Source of the DNA: Acridotheres tristis | Lineage: Eukaryota; Chordata; Aves; Passeriformes; Sturnidae | Length of the DNA stretch: 64,000 nt | Assembly (NCBI GenBank): GCA_037013685.1 | Contig: CM072894.1 | Span: 9,302,841 to 9,366,840 of the forward strand | Direction of reading: 5' to 3' | In this document: piece by piece, positions 27,322 to 40,341 of the stretch | How the letters are laid out: each line of letters begins with the position of its first letter | How positions within the stretch are numbered: position 1 is the first letter of the stretch | Position numbers and translations under genes: made by a program | Notes under the pieces: model-generated | What the model saw: only the letters and a program-made list of their open reading frames with translations | What the model was told of the DNA's origin: nothing | The model's database searches: none

Positions 27322-27330
27322 ATGCGGCAG
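27322..27330 (+). CDS. SLC39A10: Possible alternative ZIP10 start in exon 1 (three codons)
   Basis: ATG at 27322 has A at -3 (GACCATGC), a strong initiation context. It is followed by two codons and the donor. Exon 2 then supplies GAA ACA GAG and the usual ATG, all in frame, so translation from here would add MRQETE in front of the standard MKVH start. The hydrophobic core of the signal peptide would be unchanged but would have a longer amino-terminal part. The known vertebrate proteins start at MKVH, so I keep that as the main start. Confidence 0.3.
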
Positions 27331-28781
27331 GTAAATCCTCCCCGCCCCCGCGCCCGGAACGGGGGGCCCGGGACGCGGCGGCGGGGCTGCGGCTGCCCTG
27401 GCTGCTCGGGCGGAGGGAGAAAGGGGGGCGGCCGGGCGCGGTGGGGGTCGGGGAGCCGCGGCGGGGCCCCGTGTCCCGGCGGGTTCGAGCCGCAGAGAGC
27501 TGCCCGGTGCCCGCTCTCCCACTTTCCTCTGGCAGCCCTTCCTGCCGGGAGTGCGGCTTTGGGCGCGCCCCGGCCCTGCCGAGCCCGTTCGCTCGCCCTC
27601 GGTGCGGCCACGTGGAGGCCGCGGGTGCGGGTGGAAGGGGCCGGCCCTGCCCGCCCGGCGTGGGCGCTGCGGGCTCCGCCAGGGACCCCGCAGCACTTGG
27701 CGGTATTTGGGGGCAGTACCGGGGCGCTGGGTGATGAACGAGCCGCGCGATTAAATCTGGCAGGGCGTAATGTTGGGATCTAGCGTTAATAGCTGCGGAA
27801 AAATCGTTCGGGCTGTAACCTGCACGTAACTTTAAACAAGGGTAAGGGCGGAAGGGTCAGGAGGCTTTGTCACTGTACTATACAGACAGAGATGATGAGC
27901 GAAAGACATTGATTTCCTGTTCGCAACCATCTCTGCTGCTTATGCTGCATCCTTTGGAAATACATACTTTACGTTGAAACTGCGGAATAAAATTGCTCTT
28001 TAAAATCTCTAGCTATCTTTGTCGTTTTTGGGCCTCTCTGTAGAAATGCTCATGCCTGCTAGCTGCTAAAACTCTCTGAGCAAGAGTTGCCTGAATAGAA
28101 ATACTTCTGGTTTCTAGCACTCCTAAAGCTGTATGTCTGTAAGTAGCAATCACAATGTGTTTTTTTTCATTAAGGTAGGATCTTGTACCGTAACACCAAG
28201 GGAACGTGTGATAACCGCAAGCCTGGTACAGAGCTGAGAAATGCACACTGGAAGACCTGGTTAGTTTTCAGAGGAGCGGAAGCAGTTGTCATCTAGTTAA
28301 CAAAAGTAATTCCTGGCATGTTCCAGCGGGTATGTTCTTGTATCCCTTTGGGTAGTAGTAACTGACACAGTGACATTAAAATAGAAAACTTGCTGTATTA
28401 AAAAGGTATCATATGAGGTTTTCTAAATTCGGCTTTAACGGAGAATGCACTCTTGATTTCCTTTCCTGAATAACGTGCTTTGCTTCAGATGTACAGGGAA
28501 ATAGGAATTTGGACTGAGGCATGCTATGCAACTCCAAAGTGAGAGACTGATGGTTACTCTATAGGCTAATACTTTGGCATGGTAATGTAAGACAGTAACT
28601 GGAAAAAGTTCTGTGGTCCCCAAGAACATGGATCAGTGTCACTATACCAGCTAAATTAATGGTTAAAGCGGAATTAGTGGTGGTGTACTGCAGCATTTTT
28701 GTTTTAAACTGCTTTTAACTCATGCTTTAGAGAAAAAAAAGTATGCAGTCATGCAGTCTATTTCTAAAGGAGAATAGGGCC

Positions 28782-28800
28782 TAGATAGATAGATAGACAG
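28782..28800 (+). repeat. (TAGA)n microsatellite
   Basis: Four TAGA units plus a degenerate one, in intron 1. Confidence 0.85.
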
Positions 28801-31104
28801 ACTGTGAATTAATTGTGTGTGTTTGATGAGATTAATGGTGGCAGTTCCATATGGGCATTACTTCAGTGTCCGTGGGTGGGTGTAGAGAGGTTACACACTG
28901 TTACCTATCTGCAATCGGCGATATGACTGGAGAATCTGGCTACATTAAAAGAAAAATTCTCAAAAATAATGAGCTTTGTTTCAATTAGTATTTGTGTAGG
29001 TCTTCGTGCTTTCTAGGTTGGCTTACATAAAACCCAGGTATTAAGCTTGCAGCATATATCCAGTCAGTCACAAAAGTGCAATTACAGCAGAGTTGTGGTT
29101 TAAACTTAACTCAAATAGGCCCACAGGCTTTGTCTTAATGGATGTTTTTCCCATTGCAAGAAAATAATTTAATGAAATTGGATCATCAGAGTAATTCAGA
29201 CATTCTGAAAAGTTTACTTGACGTGAAAAAGCACATGCTGACTGTCACTACTTTGACTTGCACAGGTGAGATAGATAAACGCATATGGCAAAATTAATAT
29301 ATCCAACATGACATAGGTTTCCTTCCTGGTCTTCACTAAGTAAATCAAACAACTGTAATTTACTTTTTCTATTCATAATACATTTTCTGCAAAGCCATGG
29401 GTGATTCAGGTCTGAAGAGACTTTTTAAGTAGTGCCCAGATCACATGGACTTCAAGCTTGTAGAGTCCTAAAGGAAGTGTGTTTGGACTTGTTTGCCTTG
29501 GCTGTCCAGTTTCAATGCCGTTTGATCATGATTGTGCCTATTGTAAAGACTTATTCCTGTCTCTGTCACAGTTTTTATGGAAGTGGAAGTTTGTTTTGAA
29601 TGTATGATGGGCACTTGATAAATCAATGATAAAGTAAATCAATTTGAGAATATTTATATGTTTTCATCAGATGGAATTGCTGATTAAAATTACTCAAACT
29701 ACTTAAAAGCCAGACACCATGAAGTTTTTCTGTAAGTTACAATTTGGTCCTTTACTGTAATGAAACTTGGTGGAAGGATTGTGGCATCTGTACAAACTGT
29801 TGGACAGTAGGAGAGATGGACAAACATAATTGCATGTGTCAGCCATGAAAATGATACCAGAACGAGAAAATCTCATTCCATTTTCTTCTCAGTTTGATGA
29901 TCAACAATGTCAGAACACAGCATATTATTTTTTAGGATGTTTTCAGAATTGTCAAGTGTATCTTTTTGTAACACATTAAAAATGTCAATAGAAGTTTTGG
30001 AGAAGGAAAGTTTAATGGCAGTTCTGTTCCTTAGGCAGGTATGCTTTTCACGGGATTGAGCTTTAGGTGCAGGGTGAGTTCTGTGAATACTGAGAATTTA
30101 TGCCTTTCGGGAAGCAATTTCTATTCTAATGTGAAGAAAATCTGTATAACTTCCTGGTTTACTGTGGGAGTCCGACTTAATTTAGATAGCAATTATTTAA
30201 AACAATTTTATCATCTGAAATGTATTATCTTTAGGGGTGGGCTGTTGAAGTTATCTTAAATGAAACTAGTAATTTTATCTTGCTGATAAAGGCCTGAAGT
30301 AACACTTAATGGAGAAAGAATTAAGACTGCTCTTACATCATTCTTTAATTACAGCCGAGCTATTACTTGAAATACACCTAATAAGGTCTGGGGTAAGGAA
30401 ATGTGTATCAATTAGGCAAGGGTAATAAAACCTTTTTTTTCCCTAAATTTCAAAACCTGATTGAAATGCTGGAAACCATGTCCTGCCACGGTGTAACCTC
30501 CTAAAGGAGAGAAAGGTATGTGCTGCGTCAGTCCCCCTATTCAGAGTACTTTAGTGCTATTGAATCAGTGCCATTGCTCCAGGCTTTTTGGATGTAATAA
30601 AAATCCGAGGAGTAAAGAAGTTAAAAAATAGTTGTTTGAAGTCACTTTTGTTACCTTTTGCAATAGTGCAAAGCCTATACAGGTTTTAATACCCGGAAAG
30701 CAGCATAAAAGACTTGGAAGATGTTTGCTGATGTCAGTCTCAAAAGCTTCTGAGAAGAAGGGGATGTTGGAATTACAAGTAGGGTGTTGTACCCATGCTG
30801 GGGGACATGATTCATTAGATGGGAAATGTTCTCCTATCACTTTGCTGCCTCATCATCTCTCTCTCCATTTCCTGGCTGCTTTTTCCATTGCTGCAGAGGA
30901 GGAATGACTCAGCTGTTGTCCTTTCTCAGTGACCCAGGAGCTTCATTCTCATCTGACTGTCACCACCTCTGTAGCCTCGTGAAGTTATGAAGTTTGTGAG
31001 AGAAACCTGCCCCTCTTTTTGTTCTGTGTTGACAGTCACAAGTCAGTATTAAACAAAGTAGCATTTCTATACAAAATGTGGAATATTAACGGAGGAATTA
31101 AAAT

Positions 31105-31123
31105 GAGAGAGTGAGAGAGAGAG
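31105..31123 (+). repeat. (GA)n microsatellite
   Basis: About nine GA units with one interruption, in intron 1. Confidence 0.85.
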
Positions 31124-31574
31124 CATGAGTTTCTGGACTGTTGAGAGGTACAGAAAATGGTATAAGCATCAATTTGGTACTTAAGTGATAAGCACAGTTC
31201 TGAATAAGTGTGAGTAAGTCTGAATAATGAGTGATAAAGACAGTTCTGAAATCACTGAGGTAGCTAAACCAACCTAGATTTGGGAGAAGGTCTGTGTAAT
31301 ACTGGAAGTTGATGTATAACTGATCATGTCTGAAAGTCATCAGTCTACTTTGTGGTTGTTTAGATAAGATAAAATGCATATATGAGATAAAATACTCTTC
31401 AGGTTAAAAATGTATGAAAGAAGTTTCATGCAGAATTTGCAGAAAAATTGTAAATACAATAAACAGAGACTTTGCAGTGTTTCTGCGTGTAGGTTATAAA
31501 TACTTTAGAAATAGTTATCAATCACAGCTCCTAGTAAAGACCACTATAATCCAACATGAATTCCAGGCAGGTGT

Positions 31575-31632
31575 TGTCATATATATTTATGACAATATAT
31601 ATATATGTCATATATGACAATTTATATATAAA
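31575..31632. repeat. AT-rich cluster with two TGTCAT/ATGACA palindromes
   Basis: An imperfect palindrome (TGTCAT...ATGACA, 31575-31594) and a perfect 14-bp palindrome, TGTCATATATGACA (31606-31619), separated and followed by TA runs. It can form small cruciforms and probably arose by local duplication in a TA microsatellite. Confidence 0.7.
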
Positions 31633-34600
31633 AGTCAGATCTCTAGATTACCTGACCTGCACCAGGTTCATAAATAGCTCTCTAAGGTGATGATTATTAA
31701 TGGACAAAAATAATACTTCGAATTCTCAAAGATAATGTAAATGATAAATTATTTACAGCTGGTGATTTGATAGCTATAAAAAGTTACTCTTTAACCAAGC
31801 TAATTGCTGATAACAGCATGCAGCCATACTGAGATTGGAGCATCAAAGAAAAACAAAGGAAAATTTATGTAATCTTCAAGATTGTCACTTCAAGTAGACA
31901 TTGTTCAACATTATTCTTTTTGTGGATTTTCTTTTTTAGTAATATCTTTGTTAATATTGATTTGCATTTTAAATAGGATTGAGTAGCACCGAATTCCATC
32001 TAGGATTGTTCATGGTAGCTGTATGTCATTTGTACAGCTGGCAGTTGAGTTCAATTTCTCTTGCAAAATAACTAGCAATGCCCGAAGTGAGTGTTCCTGC
32101 AAGGGGGAGCAGTGAACAAGGGCTGCTTGACAGTCCTGCTTCATTTGTATCTTGTACAGAGCAGTCAGAAAAGCTGCTCCACTGTCCAGTGGAAGATGCA
32201 CTCTTTTTCACACGATGGTTACATTTCTTCTCAGGGCTCTGTGCAATTTCTGTAAGCAATTCCTGTCAAGGAAGGCCTCTTTCCACCAGGGCTCCAGTAC
32301 CCTGATAAGCACTCTCATTCCATGAAATGCAAACGGTATCATATGGGCCGTATATATTAACCAGTGCTGTTTGCAGAATATAGAAACATTTTTTTGTGCT
32401 GGCCTCAACATCTGCCTCTAGAAGACAGTATCTCAGCCAAAAAGTACAGTTTCAAATTGTTCTAGCATACATTAAAACTTGAGAAGTGCTACTTGGCTGC
32501 AGTCCAAATCACGTGGTTGCCTTGCAATTCTACGTTGTTATGCTAAATATATTCCTATTTATTTGATGTGTGCTACAATACACAAACAGGATAGATTTCC
32601 ATCCTTGCTGTTCTGAACTGTCCTTTGAGCAATTGTCCAGCAGAGGCATTGCATTATATTAACGGGGTCCACTTGCTCCCAGAGCATAGATTCAGTAAAT
32701 AAATACACAGTAGCTGCAGCAGGATGTATATACAAAATTTTGCTTTTCATTGTTGTATGCCCATAACTTATTTTTCCACTGAGTTGCTGTCTTTGTACTT
32801 TAGATAAGAGATTGAGTTTTGCAAAGTGTGTAGTCTCAATTTATGCATCTGTGTCTTGCAGAATGTGATACAGAGTCCCACAAGTTCATTTTTGGTGACT
32901 TCAGGCAAAAATTCTTACGCTGTCTTTTTCTAAGGACGTTCAGTAGCAGGGAGAGGAATGTGAGGGGTTAATGCTGACTCCTGAAAGAACAGAAGAAGAT
33001 GAGATGCTTTAATAACAATGCAGAAAGTACAGCAAATTCTTACTGTTTCCCTTCTATCAAGCTTTGTGATTCAAATTAATTGCAGTAAAGTTACACTGAG
33101 TGATGTAAAATACTTTCCTGTCTCTGAAGATATTTTTGCCTTGTATTGTACTGCTGTTGAGTTCTTAAAACAGGAATAAAGTTGAAAAAGGCAGATTGCC
33201 ACTAATTTGTGGAAAATCCTGAGAGTTTCTATAAATAAACTAATTTACTGGAATTTTCTCCCTTACTGTAGTTTAATTGTTAACAGTAAATTGGGAAAGA
33301 CAAAGGATTAATTATATTTTATAAACAAAATATTCTCCAAGTGAAACACCTAGAGGAGTACATTGTTCTACACATAAAAGGAATGTATATCAACAATGGG
33401 AAAGCCCATTTCCAAATGGAATATTTTTGCTCAATTTTTCCCATATTCTATAAAAAGTGTCATAGAGGAGTTCTTTGTATTCAGTCAAGCAGTGATAGAA
33501 TAATAGTGAAATACCAGTTTGATGCCTCACCTGCTCTGCAGTTTTTTATTCTGGACATGCAGACAATAAGAAATGCTAGACCCTTAACATTTCTGCCTCA
33601 CGTATTCCCAGTAATATTGGGCTTCCTTGCCCTCTTCCGTCTCTAATCTTGCACTAGGAGTAATACTGGGTATTAAAAACTTCATTATTTCATCTTCAAC
33701 TTGTGTCCCTTCTAGAAAGGTTTATAGTTCAGGGTGAGTGATTTTTAAAGTCAGTCAGTATTTGTATCAGATGGTGTCTCCATCACCACACAAACCTGTA
33801 ATGAGAAGCCAGAATACTTTTGGTTAAAATAAATGCTTTCAGAATAATTTTGGTTCAAATAAAAGATGGCTGGGAAATGGCATGAATTTTGTTGAGGTCT
33901 CACCTGGAATGTGGTAAAATGACACTAATTGGTTCAGCTGGGCATTTTCTTGGTGGATTTACATGTTGAAATATGTACAACTATTTTATGTCCTGTGTCA
34001 GAGTGGTTAAGTGTTACTTCTGAATCTGCCAAGATGCCTTCACAAACTCCCTTGTCTCCCACAATTACTGAACAGAGACACATTTGGGAGATCACTAATT
34101 CAAGATGTCACTGGTCCCAGTAGCTGCCTGCTGTCTAAGAGTAGCAGTTCTCCTGGTTTGTTCTCTTGACTGAGTAACTTTGCTAAGAAGAATTTGAGTT
34201 GGCAGAGTACCTTATAAAAGTCTGTGATGTTAGTTCATTAACTAAATCTCATATTTAAAAATAGAGATTTGATTCAATTCATTCTAGGAATGGTCTTCAC
34301 AATCGAGCACTAATTTGGCACAGCACATGTAAGAGAAGTATGCTTTAGTGTCATTTTTAAGTGGACTTCCATAATTGACAACTTTTCTAAATTTATTTTT
34401 CTGGTTTTTTTCAAGTGAGAGATGTCATTGGCTTAGCAGTAGGTATGCATAATTCCTTTCTGGATTGTAGCAGTGATGGAGAGAGATTTATTATAATGAT
34501 GTAGGTATCAAACACTCATCAAAGACGTGCCTTTAATGCCTCCTAACCTATCACAAGTGCTACAGTGTAGTGCAAGGATGAAATAGTTAGAGTGGTGTAA

Positions 34601-37600
34601 GTTATAAGAACAATAAAAGTACTGCAAGTGCTTTTAGAAATATTTATTAATATTTAGAAGCTTTATTAGAAATAACTCTATTCTGAAAGGAAAGTTGGAG
34701 AAATTATTTTCAAATGGCTTTCAAATGTTTCAGTGTGATTTGAGTGCATTCTGAGGTGACCAGTTGTTTTATTTTGTGCTCTATCAAAATACTGTTAGAC
34801 TGCAGATCTACCAGATCAGTAACTGGTGTTCCCACCTAAAGCTGGGTGGCTCTTTTTTTGTGTGGACTGTGGTGTTTGTGCAGCTGCACAATGAGCCAGA
34901 TAGGAAAAGCAATCTGTCTTGAAAATAATCTTTCTTTTTTTTTCTTTTTCTAGGCTGTTTTTCAGCAGAATCTAGTTGTACAGCTGCACAGTGAACAGAT
35001 CAGCAAACAAATGTGCTGGTATCCGAAATGGTTTTGTGAGAATGGGAAAGAGAGAGTGAAGCAGTGGGGGAGGGCAGCACTGCTGCTTTAAGTGCAACAC
35101 CAGCTTAAAATATTTGTTGAACTTCAGCTTTGGTTCTAACCAAAACAATTTGCTTATTTTCAGAAGAAAAATTAAATATTAAAATGCAACTGTAACAGGT
35201 TCATCTTTTCAGGTATTTCAATCTTAAAAGTTCTGGTTGGTATCTTAATAGGATCTAATTGAACAGTATATTCAATACAGAATATTGGCACAAAAGCAAA
35301 TTAGCTCTGTTATAAATTCTGTGCATTAATAGGTGTTTCATGGACTGCATCCATTTTATATATGAAAGACTGAAAATTAATTCTTGGTGAGCAGAGCAAG
35401 TACTTACAGAATTTCAAGTATTCTGCAGTTTTTATATTCTTTTGAGCTCTGAGAAGGATCGTGTACTCAGCAATTTCTTACAAATAACTGACCCTTTAGA
35501 GAAGGGTTTCCAGTTTTTTTATGTTCAGAATAAATGCTCCTTTCTGGATAACTGAGCTGGTAGATTGCTACTGTATTAGTTCAAGATAATTTTATTATGC
35601 TTGGGACTTGGCTTTTCAAATACTTCACAGTTCAGATTTTTAGGAAGTATTCATGGTGTGTTCAGTTATGCATAAATGCTTTCTGTACTCTAAGTCTTAT
35701 CTGGTATTAACTTAGCAAATAGGGCTTGGATCAATTAGTTAATGGTCTGTTCTCACAAAGTGCCCCTCCTACTGAGCTATAGGTTTTCAAATGAATGAGT
35801 TTTACTGAAATCCACAAACCTGTTTCATTGAAATTGAAGAAGGAAGAATACAGGAGATGGGTGAGAACTAAAGTTAGAAATGGTTACTTTTAACTTTATT
35901 GATCTCTAGCGTGCTTTCCTGTTTCCATTAGCAGAAGCTAATGTTGGCTTAATAAACAAAAACGTTGACTTCATAAAACAAAAACAGGTTGTTATTATTT
36001 AGTTAAAATGTGTTTATGGCTTTCTTAAAATGTCTTTCAGCAATATATTAATTTCACACTATTTTTTTTTAAAAAACTTACCTTAAAAATGTGTGCTAGA
36101 TTAATAGAATTTAGTATTCTACTATTTGTTAAAAATGTGAAATTTAAAAATGTAGAGTAGATTCATTTGGATTTTCAGATTCCAGCCCTTTTTTTCGACT
36201 GAATATTTGTATGAAGTATTGCTCAGTTCAGGATGGGGGGGAAGCTGCATACATCTCTCCTGCATGTACATAGGAGTGAACACCTGCAATATAGAAAATA
36301 AGTTAAATTTCTAGGACTTGTAATAAAAACTGTCTTTGTGTAGTCAATAACTATTTCAAGAAATATTTGTCTTTTTAAGGAGTTGGCATTTCTCATAGAG
36401 CTGTTGCTCTGAGAAGTTCTTAACAGAAATTAATTACACAAGTGCAGAACTTGCACTGCCTCTCAGCAAAAATGCCTTAGTTTGGTAAGAATATTGCTTT
36501 GTCCTTATTTTTAGCACCTCTTGTCTCTCTGGGTTCTCTATTGCCTTAGCTGAACATGTGGCTGGTGTGGAACTCGTAGCTGCCCATGAAATCTTGCTAA
36601 GGCACTTTACTCTCTGGCATTCAAGCTGAGTAACTTGGAGGAGTCAAAGATGTTTTTGGTAGATGAGGAGATCATTCTTCAGAGAAAACAAGGATAAGAA
36701 AGTTGAACAAGGGAGCGAAACTGAGATTACTTGGGAAGGAGCGTGGGAAGGGAAGAAATCAGTGCATTTATATTACAAATATTTCAGGTTATTAAAATTG
36801 TTGGGAGTAGAAAAGAAAAAGGTTTAGGGGGAAGAAAGTTGGGCGCTTGAAATATTCTAGTCAGCATTGTACACTGAAAAAAAATGCTTTACTTCGTGGG
36901 CTGCAAATGCTGGAATAACCAATGTGGCTTTCATTTGAATTTGAATTTTGTATGACCACATTATTTGAATCCAACTTTGTTTTAAGTAAAGCCTTCTTGA
37001 ACTAGTTTTCTAGTCTCAGTGAAACAGTTGGTGATAAATAAACAAAGATGTCCCCACAAATTATGTTCATGTTCCAGGCTTTAAGGCATAAAGTGCTATA
37101 TAAGAAGAACAATTAAAATAGTAAGCACTGTGGATAAATTTCAGAAATCCAAGGGAAACTGAATTTTAAAAAATACTTTAAAAAGAAACAAAACCAAACC
37201 CAACTCTGATCACAGGTGCCTTTGCTTAAGTAGCTGGAACAGCCTAGGCAGACAGTGGTTGGCACAGAGATGTGCTGAGTTTTCCATGCAGAGCAGGCAG
37301 CTGTGCTTATGCACTGCCCAGGTGCTTTCACCTGAAGCCTCTGTGTGTGTGGATGTTCAATCAGTTCTCCATTTGCTGGGAATGATCTCTTGCCCTGCTG
37401 CATGTGGAGGGGATGGGGTACCCTGGGCAGCACCCCATGCCTTTCTGAAATGCCCTCTGGTGGGACACACTTCATCTCTGCCCCTGCAAATGTACACGTT
37501 CTAATTGTGGAGCTTGGCTTGGGGTGGGCTTGTCCTGCTGCCTGAGGTGTCAGGAAGGACTCAGCTTGCTCTTGTTGCAGCTCAGGGAAGTGTAGCAGGT

Positions 37601-40341
37601 GCTGGCATTTCAGCCCTGCCCTTTTTGGGTGCTGTAGTTCCTTACTGACCCACAGCTTGGAGTGTTTTCCCTCCTGTCTGCCCAGGATCGCGCTCCTGCC
37701 CCTGTGGAGGGGAGGCAGCAGGGAATCAAATCAGTGAACTGAATTAGGCAAAGGTTGACAGCAGTAATAGGCAGAATATTCCAACTCTGGTGTAGCCTTG
37801 TCCTCAGACTGCCTTTCCATATTCTCTTGAGGGGATTTGAGAGTCTTAATGTTCCTGTAATGAGATCAGCTATATACAGTTTTGTGCCACTGAAGTGCAT
37901 AGAACTTGGACTTCAGCTTTCCAGTATTATACACATATGAGTACTGCCTGACAGGTTAAACATGATAGCTATTTACAATTGCCTAGAGAATAATGAAACT
38001 CGTTTAAAAAGAAAGAAAGAATTCTTTCTGGTTGTTCTTTTGGAAACTTTATTATGGGTACATTTGTTTTTTAAGTATCTGTTCTGTAACAAGATTTGCA
38101 ATGGAAGATACAGAATATTATACAATAGAAGATCAAAAATAGTGTGCTAGGGTTATTACTGTTTTAACTGAAAACAGACAAGTAATTGATTTAAAAACTG
38201 GACTGATACTGCTCAGCTCTTGTTTTTCAGCAGTGAATCACAGTCATAGCTTACAAACTATTTTAACCACTAGGACATGGAGAAAAGGTACCATTCAAAG
38301 CTAAACACCAAAATTAGGGATGCATGACTAAAGTTTCCAAGTAATGTATTAGTAGTATTGTATGAGACAGTCACATGGAAAGGATCATGAGGTTGTGAAA
38401 AGGATTATGAGCATGCTTTAGTCATGAATTTCCTGGTAGAGATATTTTAGTCTGGATCATGCTTATTTAAATGAGAATAATTTAACTTTGCTTGTTCTGA
38501 TTCTATTACCATTATGTGGCAAAGGGGGAGAAAAGGTGTCTTACCTACAAAAGTAGTATTACTTAATATATATATTAATATATGAAAATAATATTTCAGT
38601 AAATTTTGGGGATGAACTTATCATACTGAACTACTTGAAAAAGTTTATCACAGCCCTGAAATCAGTAACTGGCATGTAAGGGACTGAAGTGGAGACAAAC
38701 TACGGTCATTCCAGACTGATGACTGAATAGTTGTTTATAAAAATAAACCACTAATGTACAATGAGTAGCCATTGACCTATCTAATGTCCATGGAATCAAT
38801 TTTGATGCAGATGCCTCCATTTGACAGATACTCTTCTGGGCTTATATTTTTAAATTGGACAGCATTGCAAAAGAGAGTTTTGCCTTTTTAAAAAAATTTG
38901 TAAGTTTTTGAAGCTCCAGTGAAAAGTGAATTTTCATATTTTAGATTTGTAAAAGTAAGTAGGAGAAAGGTTTTCCCCCAGTCTTTTGTCTTGACACGTT
39001 TATTTTCCATATGAAGTGCTTTGAAGGCAGCTCCTTTTCTCTGCCAACCTGTTACAAGTATAGGAGCTTCCAGTAAATTTTGTGTGTGTGTCTGCAGTAA
39101 TGTGGTTACAAGTGTTTAAGTACAAAAGAGCAAGCTGGTATTTTGGGAAAGTAAGATGGACTTCAAATGTTTGTGGTTTGCTGCACAGCACTTTCCTGGC
39201 CAGATTCACAAAGCACATTTTAGCAAGCAGCTTGAGGGGCTTGGGAAGGACAGCCGAATTTCTCCTGTCTCATGTGACAGTCAATGGCACTTCAGGGTGC
39301 CCTGAGCAGGTCACTTGTGTCTGGGAGTGCAGGGCCAGCAGCAGCTCCAGTCAAGGTGCACATCAGGAACCAAAACCGCTGGTGGTGTTAAGAGCTTAAA
39401 GCACAGCTGCCCTGTTTCCTGTCCCCTTACATCCCTGCATTCGTTAAAGTGTAAAATGGTGAATTGTTTTCAGTTCTGAACACAAGATAAGCATTTCCAG
39501 TGTCTCCTTCATAACCTGCTGTTGAATTGTAAGTTTTTTACATGTAGCACTAAATTGAAAACCACATTGTGTCAATAATATAATTTCTAAATATCAGCAC
39601 TAGCTGTTTTCAGCTCAACAGCTGTCAGCATTAACAGTGTTCTTTGAGTTGCATAAGCAGGTGTTGTCCATATAACCCTGCTTTTATGTGGATATCCACG
39701 TAGATCTTCGAAGTCAGTAAACCAGTGTAAGTGAAAAGTTCTGAAAATAAGAACATTTAAACAACACATTGAAGTTAGTTAATGACAACTTGTTTTTACA
39801 TTGGTAATGGGCGATTTCAAAACAGGGAATTGTGCAGTGTGTGTTTAGTGGAGGCACTTTAGCAGCACAGAAGAGAACAAATGGTGCAGGGGTTTTCAGG
39901 TGTATTACCTGCCTGTCACCCCTGTAAACAGGAAAACACAGCATTGTTATTTTAAAATAATTTTCATTGTTTTGCAGCTTGTGTTTTATCAACATTTTCA
40001 GTATTATAAGTTATCATAAGTATAGATGTCTCTGAAAATATGCACAAAGATATTCTGATCTGACTGACGGTAAATGTTGGTAATCTTCTTCTTACCATCA
40101 CCTGTAAGTATGGTTTGTAAAACCACATCTCTGAAATACACAGTCTGTCTTAGTGTTGGATGAGAAAAGTACATGAATACGATTTCTGCAGTAAAAGTAC
40201 TGCAGTTGCTATTCTTTTATTGCCAATATCTAAAAAGTTTTGTGAGTGATTCAGCTGGCATAAGTATCGAACTGATACACCATATAAATTGACATTGAGA
40301 TTGCATTTACAGCTAAGTGCTTCCCTTTGTGTTTCTTGTAG

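Larger units (their letters stand above)
26985..27330 (+). other. SLC39A10: SLC39A10 exon 1, probable 5' UTR exon
   Basis: The 3' boundary is supported by a good donor (CAG at 27328-27330, then gtaaat) near the downstream end of the GC-densest part of the island. The 5' boundary is only a guess from the TATA-like box. Spliced to exon 2 at 40342, the message reads through into the ZIP10 ATG. The exon contains an ATG at 27113 that opens a long upstream ORF and an ATG at 27322 that is in frame with ZIP10. The E-box CACGTG at 27157-27162 lies within it. Confidence 0.5.
27113..27330 (+). other. Upstream ORF whose stop overlaps the ZIP10 start codon
   Basis: ATG at 27113 (G at -3) is open to the exon 1 donor (72 codons plus two bases). 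After splicing to exon 2 it continues for four more codons and stops at TGA 40352-40354, which overlaps the main ATG at 40351-40353 as ATGA. The predicted peptide is about 76 residues, very Arg/Gly-rich and low in complexity, so any role would be in translational control rather than as a protein. It depends on the transcription start lying 5' of 27113. An ATG at 26975 is in the same frame. Confidence 0.4.
26480..27760 (+). promoter_or_regulatory. SLC39A10: CpG island promoter of SLC39A10
   Basis: Abrupt change from AT-rich DNA to about 1.3 kb of very GC- and CpG-dense sequence, then back to AT-rich. It contains GC boxes, an inverted CCAAT box at 26793-26797, a TATA-like box at 26954, two metal-response cores and two CACGTG E-boxes. 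It lies 13 kb 5' of the first coding exon of ZIP10 and ends in a good splice donor. It is the only such island upstream of the gene, so I take it as the promoter. Long open frames across it on both strands reflect GC-richness, not protein genes. Whether it also drives a divergent transcript is unknown. Confidence 0.85.
27331..40341 (+). other. SLC39A10: SLC39A10 intron 1 (13.0 kb)
   Basis: From the donor CAG/gtaaat to the acceptor ttcttgtag/GAAACAG. No exon was recognised inside. It holds a TAGA repeat at 28782-28800, a GA repeat at 31105-31123, an AT-rich palindromic cluster at 31575-31632 and otherwise unique AT-rich sequence. The first part, to about 27760, is still CpG island. Alternative 5' UTR exons could lie here but cannot be seen without transcripts. 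Confidence 0.6.

Noticed and set aside
27483..27497. GGTTCGAGCC, similar to a tRNA B box
   Set aside because: No A box at the right distance and no cloverleaf can be drawn; a chance match in GC-rich DNA.
26448..27783. Long open frames of 150-260 codons on both strands of the CpG island
   Set aside because: Stop codons are AT-rich, so any very GC-rich island is open in most frames. The translations are Arg/Pro/Gly/Ala low-complexity, mirror each other and show no domain.
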